NCBI GenBank assembly: GCA_905212215.1
Contig: CAJMDR010000001.1
Span: 1 to 27,543 of the forward strand
DNA: 27,543 bases
Source: an uncultured Porphyromonadaceae bacterium
Lineage (GTDB): Bacteria > Bacteroidota > Bacteroidia > Bacteroidales > Muribaculaceae
Reading direction: 5' to 3'
In this document: piece after piece, positions 15,859-23,922 of the stretch
How the letters are laid out: every line of letters starts with the position of its first letter
Numbering within the stretch: the stretch's first letter is position 1
Notes under the pieces: generated by a model
The model's database searches: none
What the model saw: the letters and a program-made list of their open reading frames with translations, nothing else
Told to the model about the DNA's origin: nothing
Position numbers and translations under genes: made by a program

Positions 15859-17871
15859 TTAATCTTCCAACTGCTTGAGGAATTCTTCTTCGCTGACGAG
15901 AGGGATGCCAAGTTTCTCTGCTTTCTCTCGTTTTGAGGGTCCCATATTCTCTCCGGCAAGTATAAAAGTAGTCTTACGTGATATGGAACCTACATTCTTG
16001 CCCCCTTCACGCTCTATCATTTCCTTGTATTGCTCGCGGCTGTGATGGCTGAAAGTACCGGAAATTACTATCTGCTTCCCGGAGAGCCTGTCTCCTGCCG
16101 GTTGCATCTTATCGGCGCTCAGCGACATCTGCACACCCGCTTCACGCAACGCCCCAATATTACGCACGTTGAATGGCTCACGGAGAAATTCATAAATGCA
16201 ATGAGCTATAACGGGACCCACATCTGGTATGGCTGTAAGCGCAGCTTCTGACATAGCAAACATAGTGTCCATTGACTTGACAGCCATGGCAAGACGCTTT
16301 GCCGTTGTTTCGCCTACATTAGGGATGCTCAAGGCATATATTACTCTTTCAAAAGGCACATTCACCGAATCTTTTATGCCCTGTAAGATTCTTTCGGCCG
16401 TTTTGGGCCCTATCCCTTCCAGACCGTTAAGTTTTTCTTCCGTAAGGGAATACAGATCGGCAATGGTTTCCACTCTTCCTGTATCAAAGAGCAATTGAGC
16501 TGTCTCCTCGCCAATGCCGTCTATGTTCATCATCCTTCGGGCGCAGTAATGTTCAATCTTACCTGTAAGTTGCGGACGACATCCATAAATGTTCGGGCAA
16601 CGGTGCGCAGCCTCGCCGGGAGTACGGACCAGCTCCGTTCCACACTCCGGACAATGCGTCACAAACTGCACCTTCAGGGCATCAGGCTGACGATGTGAGG
16701 TATCCACACCAACTATCTTGGGTATGATTTCACCCCCTTTCTCCACATACAGCCAGTCGTTCTGGTGAATGTCGAGTTGATCCATAATGTCTGCATTATG
16801 AAGCGATGCCCTCTTAACAATTGTACCGGAAAGCAATACCGGTTCTAAGTTGGCCACAGGAGTGACTATACCCATTCGCCCTGTTTCAAAACTTATGAAA
16901 CGTAGCGGAGTACACTCTCTTTCCGGATTGAACTTGAAAGCAACAGCCCAACGTGGTGACTTGGCGGTAAATCCTAAATTCAACTGCTGGCGGAAACTGT
17001 TTACCTTGAAAACGAGTCCATCGGTTGCGACAGGAAGGCTCTTGCGCTCGACATCCCATTTCTCTATGAAATCATCGACTTCTTTCAATGAAGACAGTAA
17101 ACGCATATGCTGGCTGATATGGAATCCCCATCTCTTGGCCGCCAACATACAGTCATAATGATTGTCAGCCGGGAGGTCCGGCCCCAAAAGATGGTAGAAT
17201 CTTGCATCAAGATGCCTCTTGGCCACTTCAGCAGGATTAAGCATCTTCAATGTGCCGGAAGCGGCATTACGAGGATTGGCGAACGGTGTCTCCTCGTTGT
17301 ACACTCTGTCGGCATTCAACCGCTCGAATGATTCCCACGGCATAAGGATTTCGCCTCGTATCTCAAACTCCTTCGGCCATCCTGTGCCTGGAATCAGTTG
17401 AAGGGGGATGCTGCGTATGGCCTTCACATTTGCCGTAACATCATCACCCTGAGTGCCGTCCCCTCGCGTCACAGCACGTACCAGTCTGCCGTCAACGTAT
17501 GTCAAGGAAATAGAAGTTCCATCGAACTTCAACTCTCCTACGACCTGAAACTTCTCGCCGCCCAAAGCATTGTCAACACGATGAAACCAGTCGTCCACTT
17601 CCTCTATGTTATATGTGTTGGCCAAAGACATCATGGGCCTTTCATGCACTACTTTCTCAAAACCTGCAGTGAGGTCGGAACCTACACGCTGGGTTGGAGA
17701 AAGAGGATCATAATACTCAGGATGCCCGGCTTCAAGAGCCTCCAACTGTTTCAGGAGCAAGTCGAATTCCTTGTCGGAAATTTCAGGCTCATTCTCGACA
17801 TAATAGAGATGATTATGCCTATTGAGCTCATTGCGAAGCTCTTTTATCTGTTGTTCGATTGTAGTGGACAT
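15859..17871 (-). CDS. ligA: NAD-dependent DNA ligase LigA
   Basis: LigA seals nicks in DNA during replication and repair using NAD+. From the ATG at 17871 it has 670 residues, normal for the family. Domains in order: the Ia domain (about 1-70, HLYYVENEPEISDKEFD), the adenylation domain with catalytic Lys115 in ELKFDG, the OB fold, a Cys4 zinc finger (CPECGTEL, then HRCPNIYGC), helix-hairpin-helix repeats (NIDGIGEETAQ, GLEGIGPKTAERIL, IPDVGPVIA) and a C-terminal BRCT domain (GKQIVISGTFSHHSREQYKE). The open frame extends 33 codons further upstream into truA, but that part is unconserved and overlaps the neighbour, so MSTTIEQQ was chosen. It is the last gene of the mnmA-to-ligA cluster, 13 bases after truA. 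Confidence 0.97.
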   Translation of the reverse strand: MSTTIEQQIKELRNELNRHNHLYYVENEPEISDKEFDLLLKQLEALEAGHPEYYDPLSPTQRVGSDLTAGFEKVVHERPMMSLANTYNIEEVDDWFHRVDNALGGEKFQVVGELKFDGTSISLTYVDGRLVRAVTRGDGTQGDDVTANVKAIRSIPLQLIPGTGWPKEFEIRGEILMPWESFERLNADRVYNEETPFANPRNAASGTLKMLNPAEVAKRHLDARFYHLLGPDLPADNHYDCMLAAKRWGFHISQHMRLLSSLKEVDDFIEKWDVERKSLPVATDGLVFKVNSFRQQLNLGFTAKSPRWAVAFKFNPERECTPLRFISFETGRMGIVTPVANLEPVLLSGTIVKRASLHNADIMDQLDIHQNDWLYVEKGGEIIPKIVGVDTSHRQPDALKVQFVTHCPECGTELVRTPGEAAHRCPNIYGCRPQLTGKIEHYCARRMMNIDGIGEETAQLLFDTGRVETIADLYSLTEEKLNGLEGIGPKTAERILQGIKDSVNVPFERVIYALSIPNVGETTAKRLAMAVKSMDTMFAMSEAALTAIPDVGPVIAHCIYEFLREPFNVRNIGALREAGVQMSLSADKMQPAGDRLSGKQIVISGTFSHHSREQYKEMIEREGGKNVGSISRKTTFILAGENMGPSKREKAEKLGIPLVSEEEFLKQLED

Positions 17872-17884
17872 AAGTATGATGGAA

Positions 17885-18655
17885 TCAAGGTTCAGTGTTG
17901 GGATGCAGACCGTTATAAAGTATATCCCATAGATATAATGCGTGAGCCGGCATAGAGTTTCCTGCGGCACAGCGATTTTTTGCTTCCACTATTTTGCCAA
18001 AATCCTCCAATGACAGTTTACCTCTGCCTACTTCTACAAGGGTTCCAACCACTGCACGTACCATGTTGCGAAGAAACCGGTCAGCCGTGATTTCAAACAC
18101 AAGAGCAGGATTTCCCATTGGCGTCAATGCAGAATTCCAGAGAGCTTTGGTAACATTGCAGATATTGGTCTTGGTGTCTGCATGGAGTTTTGCAAAAGAG
18201 GTAAAATCGCTTACCGAAAGTAAAGTCCCGGCAGCTTCGTTCATTGCATTCACATCCAATGCGAATGGAGCCTGCCAACTCAAATCATCCAAAAAAGGAT
18301 CTTTGGAGAAATGGACGAAATAACGGTATGTGCGTGAAGTGGCAGAGAACCGTGCATGAAGATCATCGGGGACCGCAAACACTCTTTGCACGGCTATGTC
18401 GCGACCACACATGGTGTTAAGTGCATGTGAAAGCCGCTCCGGAGGGAGTTTCAGCTTCTCGACATCGAAATGCGCATACATACAGCGTGCATGCACCCCG
18501 GTATCCGTTCTTCCGGCTCCGGTAACAGTGATTCCGGAACGCAGTACTTTAGAAAGGGCTTCTTCCAAAGTCTGCTGCACACTTGAGGAATTCGGCTGCC
18601 TTTGCCAACCGTGATACCGGGTGCCTTTATAGCTCAGCTGAATGAAATAGCGCAT
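17885..18655 (-). CDS. truA: tRNA pseudouridine(38-40) synthase TruA
   Basis: TruA converts uridines 38-40 in the tRNA anticodon arm to pseudouridine. The 256-residue protein starts with the typical YFIQLSYKGTRYHGWQRQP. It has the catalytic aspartate in GAGRTDTGVHA (Asp51), then SATSRTYRYFVHF near 105-117 and FEITADRFLRNMVRAVVGTLVEVG near 196-219. Length and motif order fit TruA. It lies 32 bases after speA and 13 bases before ligA on the same strand, so it is probably translated from a long polycistronic message. Confidence 0.96.
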   Translation of the reverse strand: MRYFIQLSYKGTRYHGWQRQPNSSSVQQTLEEALSKVLRSGITVTGAGRTDTGVHARCMYAHFDVEKLKLPPERLSHALNTMCGRDIAVQRVFAVPDDLHARFSATSRTYRYFVHFSKDPFLDDLSWQAPFALDVNAMNEAAGTLLSVSDFTSFAKLHADTKTNICNVTKALWNSALTPMGNPALVFEITADRFLRNMVRAVVGTLVEVGRGKLSLEDFGKIVEAKNRCAAGNSMPAHALYLWDILYNGLHPNTEP

Positions 18656-18687
18656 TTCGTATAAACGTCACTTTGTAGACTTCTTCG

Positions 18688-20583
18688 TCAGTCCTCCAGA
18701 TAAGTCAGACCATAAAGACCGGATTTATAAGTGTTGAGGAACTGTCTTCCTTCGGCTGCTGTAATCTGTCCCCGCTTCATCGAGGCGGTAACCCAAGTCT
18801 CAAGGTTGCGTACCATCTTCTTAGGATTGTATTCCACATAGTCGAGCACATCGGCAACAGTCTCGCCGTCTATCACCTGTTCCAAAACGTATCCGTCTTT
18901 GTCCACGGATATATGAACAGCGTTGGTGTCTCCGAACAGGTTATGAAGATCTCCGAGAATCTCCTGATATGCACCTACCAGAAATACTCCAATATAATAA
19001 GGTTCTCCCGGTTTTATTTTGTGTACTGGCAGCGAAGAGGAAATGCCCTGTGGCGAGACAAAATTAGGAATCTTTCCATCAGAATCGCAGGTTATGTCCT
19101 GGATTGTGCAGAAAGTATCAGGCTTTTCGTCAAGACGCTGGATGGGCATTATGGGGAAGAGCTGGTCTATAGCCCAGGCATCGGGTAAGGACTGGAACAG
19201 TGAGAAATTGCAAAAGTATTTTTCAGGCAACATCTTCACCACCTTGCGCAGTTCCTCCGGCGGATGCTTGAGGGATTTTGTCATCTGAGCCACATCGCGG
19301 GCCACACTCCAAAACAGTTTCTCTATCTTTGCTCTTGTGGAAAGATTCAACAGGCCAAGGCTGAAACACTCCAATGCCTCCTCACGTATCTGGATGGCAT
19401 CGTGCCAATCTTCAAACAGGCGTGTTGGATTTATCTTGTCCCAGATATTATACAGCTCTTTGGTAAGCTCATGGTCATTCTCGTCAATGACTTCGTTATC
19501 GTTCCAGATAGGAAGATGTGTTGTTTCCAGCACATTTATGATCAGTACTGAATGATGTGCTGTGAGCGAACGACCGCTTTCAGTCACGATATTCGGATGA
19601 GGAAGGTCGTTTTTTTCACAAACATCCACCAATGCCGACACGGAATCGTTCACATATTCCTGAATGGAATAGTTCATTGAACTCTCTCCCATAGAAGAGC
19701 GTGTGCCGTCGTAGTCCACGCCGAGACCACCGCCTATATCTACAAATTCGATATTGAAGCCTGCTTTTGAGAGTTGCACGTAGAACTGCATCGCTTCGCG
19801 TAATGCGTTCTTTATTCGGCGTATCTTTGTTATCTGACTTCCTATGTGGAAATGTATCAGTTTCAGACAGTCTGCCATTCCTTCGTTATTCAGGAAATCA
19901 AGAGCCTCAAGCAGTTCAGAAGAATTAAGACCGAATTTACTTACATCGCCTCCGGATTCCTCCCATTTTCCACTTCCTGCAGATGACAGCTTTATGCGTA
20001 TGCCGAGATTCGGGCGTACATTTAGCGAGGCAGCAATGTCAGCAATCAGCTTGAGTTCGTTCAGCTTCTCTACGACAAGAAAGACCTTACGGCCCATTTT
20101 CTGTGCCAGCAATGCCAGTTCAATATATTCCTGATCCTTGTATCCATTACAGATGATCATGGAATTGGCGTGTGTGTTCACTGCCAACACGGCATGCAGC
20201 TCAGGTTTTGAGCCGGCCTCAAGACCAACATTGTATTTGTTGCCATGGCTCACTATCTCTTCCACCACCTGACGCATCTGGTTCACCTTAATGGGATATA
20301 CCACATGGTTTGTGCCTTTGTAGCCATATTCTTCGGCAGCTCTGGCAAAACATGTCGAGATTTTCTGTATGCGCGAGTCGAGAATGTCGGGGAAACGCAG
20401 AAGCACCGGGGCTGTGACATCGCGTAGCTGAAGTTCGTCAAGCACCTCACGAATGTCTACTGCGGCACCTCCTTCGCGAGGAGTGACCTGCACATGCCCT
20501 TTCTCGTTGATGGAGAAGTATGTCAACCCCCAGCCGCCTACGTTGTAAAGCTCAGCAGAGTCTTCAATACGCCATTTTCTCAT
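18688..20583 (-). CDS. speA: Biosynthetic arginine decarboxylase
   Basis: SpeA is a PLP enzyme that decarboxylates arginine to agmatine, the first step from arginine to polyamines. From the ATG at 20583 it has 631 residues, close to the family norm. It begins MRKWRIEDSAELYNVGGWG, the usual start for Bacteroidales SpeA; another ATG seven codons upstream (20604) is possible. The PLP lysine is in VVYPIKVNQ (Lys99). Further signatures are GLEAGSKPEL, LIHFHIGSQ, EFVDIGGGLGVDYDG and NIVTESGRSLTAHHS. The C-terminal region (about 470-631) includes CTIQDITCDSDGKI and GEPYYIGVFLVGAYQEILGD. The gene follows the short ssb by 27 bases and precedes truA by 32. No agmatine-processing gene is visible in the window. 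Confidence 0.97.
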   Translation of the reverse strand: MRKWRIEDSAELYNVGGWGLTYFSINEKGHVQVTPREGGAAVDIREVLDELQLRDVTAPVLLRFPDILDSRIQKISTCFARAAEEYGYKGTNHVVYPIKVNQMRQVVEEIVSHGNKYNVGLEAGSKPELHAVLAVNTHANSMIICNGYKDQEYIELALLAQKMGRKVFLVVEKLNELKLIADIAASLNVRPNLGIRIKLSSAGSGKWEESGGDVSKFGLNSSELLEALDFLNNEGMADCLKLIHFHIGSQITKIRRIKNALREAMQFYVQLSKAGFNIEFVDIGGGLGVDYDGTRSSMGESSMNYSIQEYVNDSVSALVDVCEKNDLPHPNIVTESGRSLTAHHSVLIINVLETTHLPIWNDNEVIDENDHELTKELYNIWDKINPTRLFEDWHDAIQIREEALECFSLGLLNLSTRAKIEKLFWSVARDVAQMTKSLKHPPEELRKVVKMLPEKYFCNFSLFQSLPDAWAIDQLFPIMPIQRLDEKPDTFCTIQDITCDSDGKIPNFVSPQGISSSLPVHKIKPGEPYYIGVFLVGAYQEILGDLHNLFGDTNAVHISVDKDGYVLEQVIDGETVADVLDYVEYNPKKMVRNLETWVTASMKRGQITAAEGRQFLNTYKSGLYGLTYLED

Positions 20584-20610
20584 TCCTGTAATTCCTGTTT
20601 TCAATTTATT

Positions 20611-20931
20611 TCAACCTTGCCTTCCGAGGAGTTCGAAGGTATCGGCATAGATTTCTGTTATGTTGTGAGTAATGTGAAACTTATCCTCATACTGGCGTGT
20701 ACGCAATCTACCTTCAAGATAAAGTCGTGTACCTTTGCGTATATAACGCTCAGCCAGTTCGGCATTCCTTCCCGTCATCACAATGCGATGCCATTCAGTA
20801 AGTTCCTGGCCTCCCTTGGTACGCATATTGGTGGCGACACTGAAACGTGCCACAGGATTGGCGGAATCAGCGAGATTCATCTCCGGATCTTTTCCGACGT
20901 GCCCCAAAAGTATTACTTTATTTACAGACAT
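20611..20931 (-). CDS. ssb: Short single-stranded DNA-binding protein
   Basis: The 106-residue product is an OB-fold SSB: MSVNKVILLGHVGKDPEM, VARFSVATN, TEWHRIVMTGRNAELAERYI and GTRLYLEGRLRTRQYED are the standard strands. SSB coats single-stranded DNA during replication and repair. The protein stops right after the OB fold (FELLGRQG) and lacks the flexible linker and acidic DDIPF-like tip that recruits partner proteins. It may therefore be a secondary or competence-type paralogue rather than the main replicative SSB. It lies 59 bases after the ArgC-like gene and 27 bases before speA. Confidence 0.92.
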   Translation of the reverse strand: MSVNKVILLGHVGKDPEMNLADSANPVARFSVATNMRTKGGQELTEWHRIVMTGRNAELAERYIRKGTRLYLEGRLRTRQYEDKFHITHNITEIYADTFELLGRQG

Positions 20932-20990
20932 ATTCCAGTGTTTTAAGGTTCTTCTTAGCTTATTATCAGACAGAAAGCATTGTCTAATTT

Positions 20991-21905
20991 TCAGTAAACG
21001 GACACTTTCAGTTGCAGCCCCGTACGCTCATAAAGGCCGAACATCAGGTTCATTGCCAGCACAGCCTCTCCTGCGGCGCCTCGCATCCGGGCATCGCATA
21101 CAGCCTCTACTTCTACCTCTCCTTCATTGAACCGGGTAAGGGCGATGAGACATTTGTTGGTGCCCTCAACTTCCTGCATACCTATCGGTGCGGATGTTAG
21201 GAAAGTGAAGTTATGGTCATCGTAAACTTTTTCATAAAGCGGTTTTAGATCTTTTATCGGCATACTGAGGCCGAGTTTGGTCTTGATGCGCAGACAACGT
21301 CCATCCTGTCCCGTTGTTTTCACCTTGAATTCAACGTTATGTGAGAAGCTCTGCTGGATGCCATGAAGCAACCTCTCAGAGAGTTCCGAAGCACGTTGGG
21401 GATTAAGATCTTTCATCACCGCCTCACTGGTCTCCACTTCTACTTCCAAGGGAGATGAAAGGAGGAGATTTCGTGCCAGCGGGAAAAGAGAGATAAGCAG
21501 TGCGTTCTCCAGAGGAGACAGAATTCTTGTTTCCGAAGCTCCTCGTACAAGCGGCTTCCGGAAAATCTCGCTTATGGCTGGAACCGCAGAGGAGGCTTTA
21601 TTCTCCATATAAGAATTCCTGCTGAGGTCGAAAATCTTCAGTTCACTCTGTTTCGCCTTGGAATGCATGGATAGATCGGGGCCTTGTTCGCCACAGAAAA
21701 AAAGAGCGTTTGCCTCTGAGGGAATCTCAGAACAGAAACGCAACGAGGCCTCTCCTATCAGACCGTGATGCACAGTTTCCGCACCTTCTCCGGCATGGCG
21801 GGGCGATACAAGTCCTGTAATGTCTACATCAGGATGGTTGACAAGCAGACGCAATAGCTCACCACCCAAAGGCGTATCGGCGTCTATAATGGCTACTTTA
21901 ATCAT
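20991..21905 (-). CDS. ArgC-like protein lacking the catalytic cysteine (probable pseudoenzyme)
   Basis: Over most of its 304 residues this aligns with N-acetyl-gamma-glutamyl-phosphate reductase. The N-terminal Rossmann part reads IDADTPLGGELLRLLVNHPDVDITGLVS, with HHGLIGEASLRF and ALFFCGEQG. The C-terminus (TNKCLIAL near 249-256, RGAAGEAVLAMNLMFGLYE near 275-293, and LQLKVSVY) is close to real ArgC. At the active site, where ArgC has NPGCF, it has SPLEN (130-134), so the nucleophilic cysteine is replaced by Glu133. The glycine-rich NADP loop (GGxGYxG) is also altered, and the HxPEI motif is missing (NPQRASEL instead). Reductase activity is therefore unlikely. It overlaps the nuclease gene by 8 bases and precedes ssb by 59, far from any arginine genes in view. 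A structural or regulatory role is inferred; the true role is unknown. Confidence 0.8.
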   Translation of the reverse strand: MIKVAIIDADTPLGGELLRLLVNHPDVDITGLVSPRHAGEGAETVHHGLIGEASLRFCSEIPSEANALFFCGEQGPDLSMHSKAKQSELKIFDLSRNSYMENKASSAVPAISEIFRKPLVRGASETRILSPLENALLISLFPLARNLLLSSPLEVEVETSEAVMKDLNPQRASELSERLLHGIQQSFSHNVEFKVKTTGQDGRCLRIKTKLGLSMPIKDLKPLYEKVYDDHNFTFLTSAPIGMQEVEGTNKCLIALTRFNEGEVEVEAVCDARMRGAAGEAVLAMNLMFGLYERTGLQLKVSVY

Positions 21906-22560
21906 TTTCTATGGTATCGTTGTCGGCAAGGCGCCTGTCGATTTCTTCTTTTATGCGGGCGGCCTCCTCGTAGTTCTCTTCTTCAATAGCTTTCTTTTGA
22001 ACGTCGCGCAATTGCTCAAGGTTCAGTCTTGTCAGATCGCTTGTATCGGGCGATGAAAATACTTCGTCAAAGATTATTTCTTCCGAAATTTTTCTTGATT
22101 CGGGATTCTCATTCTCGCCCGGCAGTTCATTGGCCCTCACTCCTATCCTGTCAAGCAGGGAACGCTCTATGTATATCGGAGCGTCAAAACGCAATGCAAG
22201 AGCCACCGCATCGCTGGAACGGGAATCTATGAGTTTACGGTTCTCCTCTTCTTCATTCTCTTCTTTGCCCAACATAATGCATCCCCGATATACACCCCCC
22301 GGCAGTAAATCGATGACAGCCCCATACATATTGACACCTGAAATTTTCATGATTCCATACATCAGATCGTGAGTAAGAGGTCTCGGAGGCTCTATATGAC
22401 GCAAGACACACTCAATGGCTCTTGCCTCAGGATTGCCGATGACTATGCTGATGCGCCTTTCACCGTTTTTCTCCTGCAGAATCATACTGTTGAAGCCGTT
22501 CCTGGCCTGACTGTACATCATGCCTACCACTTCTAACTCTATAAGGTCCTTGAATCTCAT
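21898..22560 (-). CDS. Bifunctional nuclease (BFN/DUF151) family protein with C-terminal UVR motif
   Basis: The 220-residue protein has the BFN domain: RRISIVIGNPEARAIECVLR near 35-54, PPRPLTHDLM near 58-67, and DSRSSDAVALALRFDAPIYI near 112-131. It ends with a UVR (UvrB/UvrC-type) motif at about 181-211, LEQLRDVQKKAIEEENYEEA followed by ARIKEEI. BFN proteins were described as having DNase and RNase activity, and the UVR motif mediates protein contacts in nucleotide excision repair; both statements come from the families, not from this sequence. It starts four bases after mnmA and its stop overlaps the ArgC-like start by 8 bases, so the three are almost certainly cotranscribed. Confidence 0.9.
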   Translation of the reverse strand: MRFKDLIELEVVGMMYSQARNGFNSMILQEKNGERRISIVIGNPEARAIECVLRHIEPPRPLTHDLMYGIMKISGVNMYGAVIDLLPGGVYRGCIMLGKEENEEEENRKLIDSRSSDAVALALRFDAPIYIERSLLDRIGVRANELPGENENPESRKISEEIIFDEVFSSPDTSDLTRLNLEQLRDVQKKAIEEENYEEAARIKEEIDRRLADNDTIEND

Positions 22561-22564
22561 ATTA

Positions 22565-23632
22565 TCACCGTGTAATGACCCCGCAGCCGAGGCAGATTTT
22601 CTTATCGGGTGTATAAATAATACCGAACTGACCGGGTGCTATTCCCTGTATTGGTTCATCGGACTCAATTCTTATCCGTCCCTCTTCATCAGCCGACATA
22701 ATAGCATGAGAGAAATGAGGTGTGTGCCGATTCTTGAAAGCAATACTTAAAGGCTCTGTCAGTTCCGGAGCCTTGGTTATCCAGTTAAGCTCATCAAGTA
22801 TCAGTTCTTTACCATATTGCAATGGAGTGTCGTAGCCATGAGCTACATAGATGGTATTAGTGCGCAGATTTTTTTTCACCACGAACCATGGACCGCCACT
22901 CAGTCCGAGCCCTTTACGCTGACCTATAGTGTAAAACCAATAACCACGGTGCTCCCCAATCTTTTTCCCTGTTTCTATCTCTACCACTGCGCCAGGTTTC
23001 TCCCCTAAGTGACGACGCAGGAAATCCGAATAATCAATCTTGCCTAAGAAACATATTCCTTGGGAATCTTTGCGGGTGGCATTAGGCAGACTGGCGTCAA
23101 CAGCCATTCGCCGCACTTCTTCTTTAGGGTAAACACCCAGTGGGAAAAGAATATGACTCAGCTGGTCATAAGTCAGCCTTGCAAGGAAATCAGTCTGGTC
23201 CTTCACTGCATCGACTGCTGTTCCGAGCCACCTCATACCATCTTTTTCCACAATTGTGGCATAATGACCTGTGGCTGTATAATCGAACTCCTTTCCCCAG
23301 CGCTGTTCAAAGAAGCCAAATTTTATTATGGAATTGCACATCATGTCGGGATGTGGCGTGCGACCTTCCTTTACCGTTTTCAGGGCATAGGCCATGACAT
23401 GGTCCCAATACTCCTGGTGCAGTTCCACCACCTTGAAAGGCAAGTTATAGCGCTGTGCAAGCAAAGTACACAGTTCAATGTCCTCTTCGGCGTTACAATC
23501 GCCACTGTCATCATCGCGACCTATTCGTATATAAAAAAGGGTTATGTCATGCCCTTGTTTATAGAGCAGATCAAGTGCGACGGCGCTGTCCACGCCGCCA
23601 CTTATGAGCATTGCTATCCGTGCCTTTTTCAT
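22565..23632 (-). CDS. mnmA: tRNA-specific 2-thiouridylase MnmA
   Basis: MnmA adds sulfur to uridine 34 of Lys, Glu and Gln tRNAs, using ATP and a persulfide relay. The 355-residue protein has the PP-loop SGGVDSAVA (11-19), the catalytic cysteine in TPHPDMMCN (Cys99) and the second active-site cysteine in SQGICFLGKIDYSDF (Cys194). GHYA at 122-125, GYWFYTIGQRKGLGLSGGPW and the C-terminal beta-barrel (IAPGQFGIIY) complete the family pattern. It is the first gene of the seven-gene leftward cluster ending at ligA. A promoter box lies only eight bases before its ATG, so the message may be nearly leaderless. Confidence 0.96.
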   Translation of the reverse strand: MKKARIAMLISGGVDSAVALDLLYKQGHDITLFYIRIGRDDDSGDCNAEEDIELCTLLAQRYNLPFKVVELHQEYWDHVMAYALKTVKEGRTPHPDMMCNSIIKFGFFEQRWGKEFDYTATGHYATIVEKDGMRWLGTAVDAVKDQTDFLARLTYDQLSHILFPLGVYPKEEVRRMAVDASLPNATRKDSQGICFLGKIDYSDFLRRHLGEKPGAVVEIETGKKIGEHRGYWFYTIGQRKGLGLSGGPWFVVKKNLRTNTIYVAHGYDTPLQYGKELILDELNWITKAPELTEPLSIAFKNRHTPHFSHAIMSADEEGRIRIESDEPIQGIAPGQFGIIYTPDKKICLGCGVITR

Positions 23633-23639
23633 TATTGTG

Positions 23640-23668
23640 CAAAATTAAGATTTTTTTTTGAGATACAA
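23640..23668 (-). promoter_or_regulatory. Promoter of the mnmA-ligA cluster
   Basis: Read on the minus strand, TAATTTTG (23647-23640) fits TAnnTTTG, and TTG (23668-23666) lies 18 bases upstream. The start of transcription would fall at about 23636-23633, directly at the mnmA ATG (23632). Confidence 0.65.
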
Positions 23669-23740
23669 TCAATATATGCCGTATTGTGCGTTAAAGCACT
23701 ATTATTCCCATAACTTCCAGTTGGTTTCTTCAGGGTAAAA

Positions 23741-23772
23741 TTTGCATAAACTGGAAAAAAGTATTAACTTTG
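23741..23772 (+). promoter_or_regulatory. Canonical promoter of the glycogen genes
   Basis: TTTG at 23741-23744, a 20-base spacer, then TAACTTTG at 23765-23772 match the Bacteroidetes consensus exactly. Transcription should begin near 23778, leaving a leader of about 145 bases if translation starts at 23923, or about 60 bases if it starts at 23839. Confidence 0.82.
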
Positions 23773-23922
23773 CACTCAAATAACCAAGGTATCAATCTTT
23801 AAGGTAAAGAAAAGTGTTAATTATACGGTGCCTGAACTATGAAAGTAATTCAGGTATCGGAACTTCGGAGATTCCAATGCGTATTACCGGAGTTCCCCTT
23901 AAGTCATTTTAACACCATTGCT

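Noticed and set aside
17398..17955. A 185-codon plus-strand frame opposite ligA and the end of truA
   Set aside because: Antisense shadow of two well-supported genes.
17872..17970. N-terminal extension of ligA by 33 codons
   Set aside because: It lies inside the truA coding region, is unconserved, and the family start fits MSTTIEQQ at 17871.
20968..20985. Small AGACA/TGTCT inverted repeat between the ArgC-like and ssb genes
   Set aside because: A five-pair stem without a U-run in a 59-base gap is too weak to call a terminator.
23060..23713. A 217-codon plus-strand frame opposite mnmA
   Set aside because: mnmA is unambiguous on the other strand. The product is His/Cys/Phe-rich antisense sequence with no recognisable domain.
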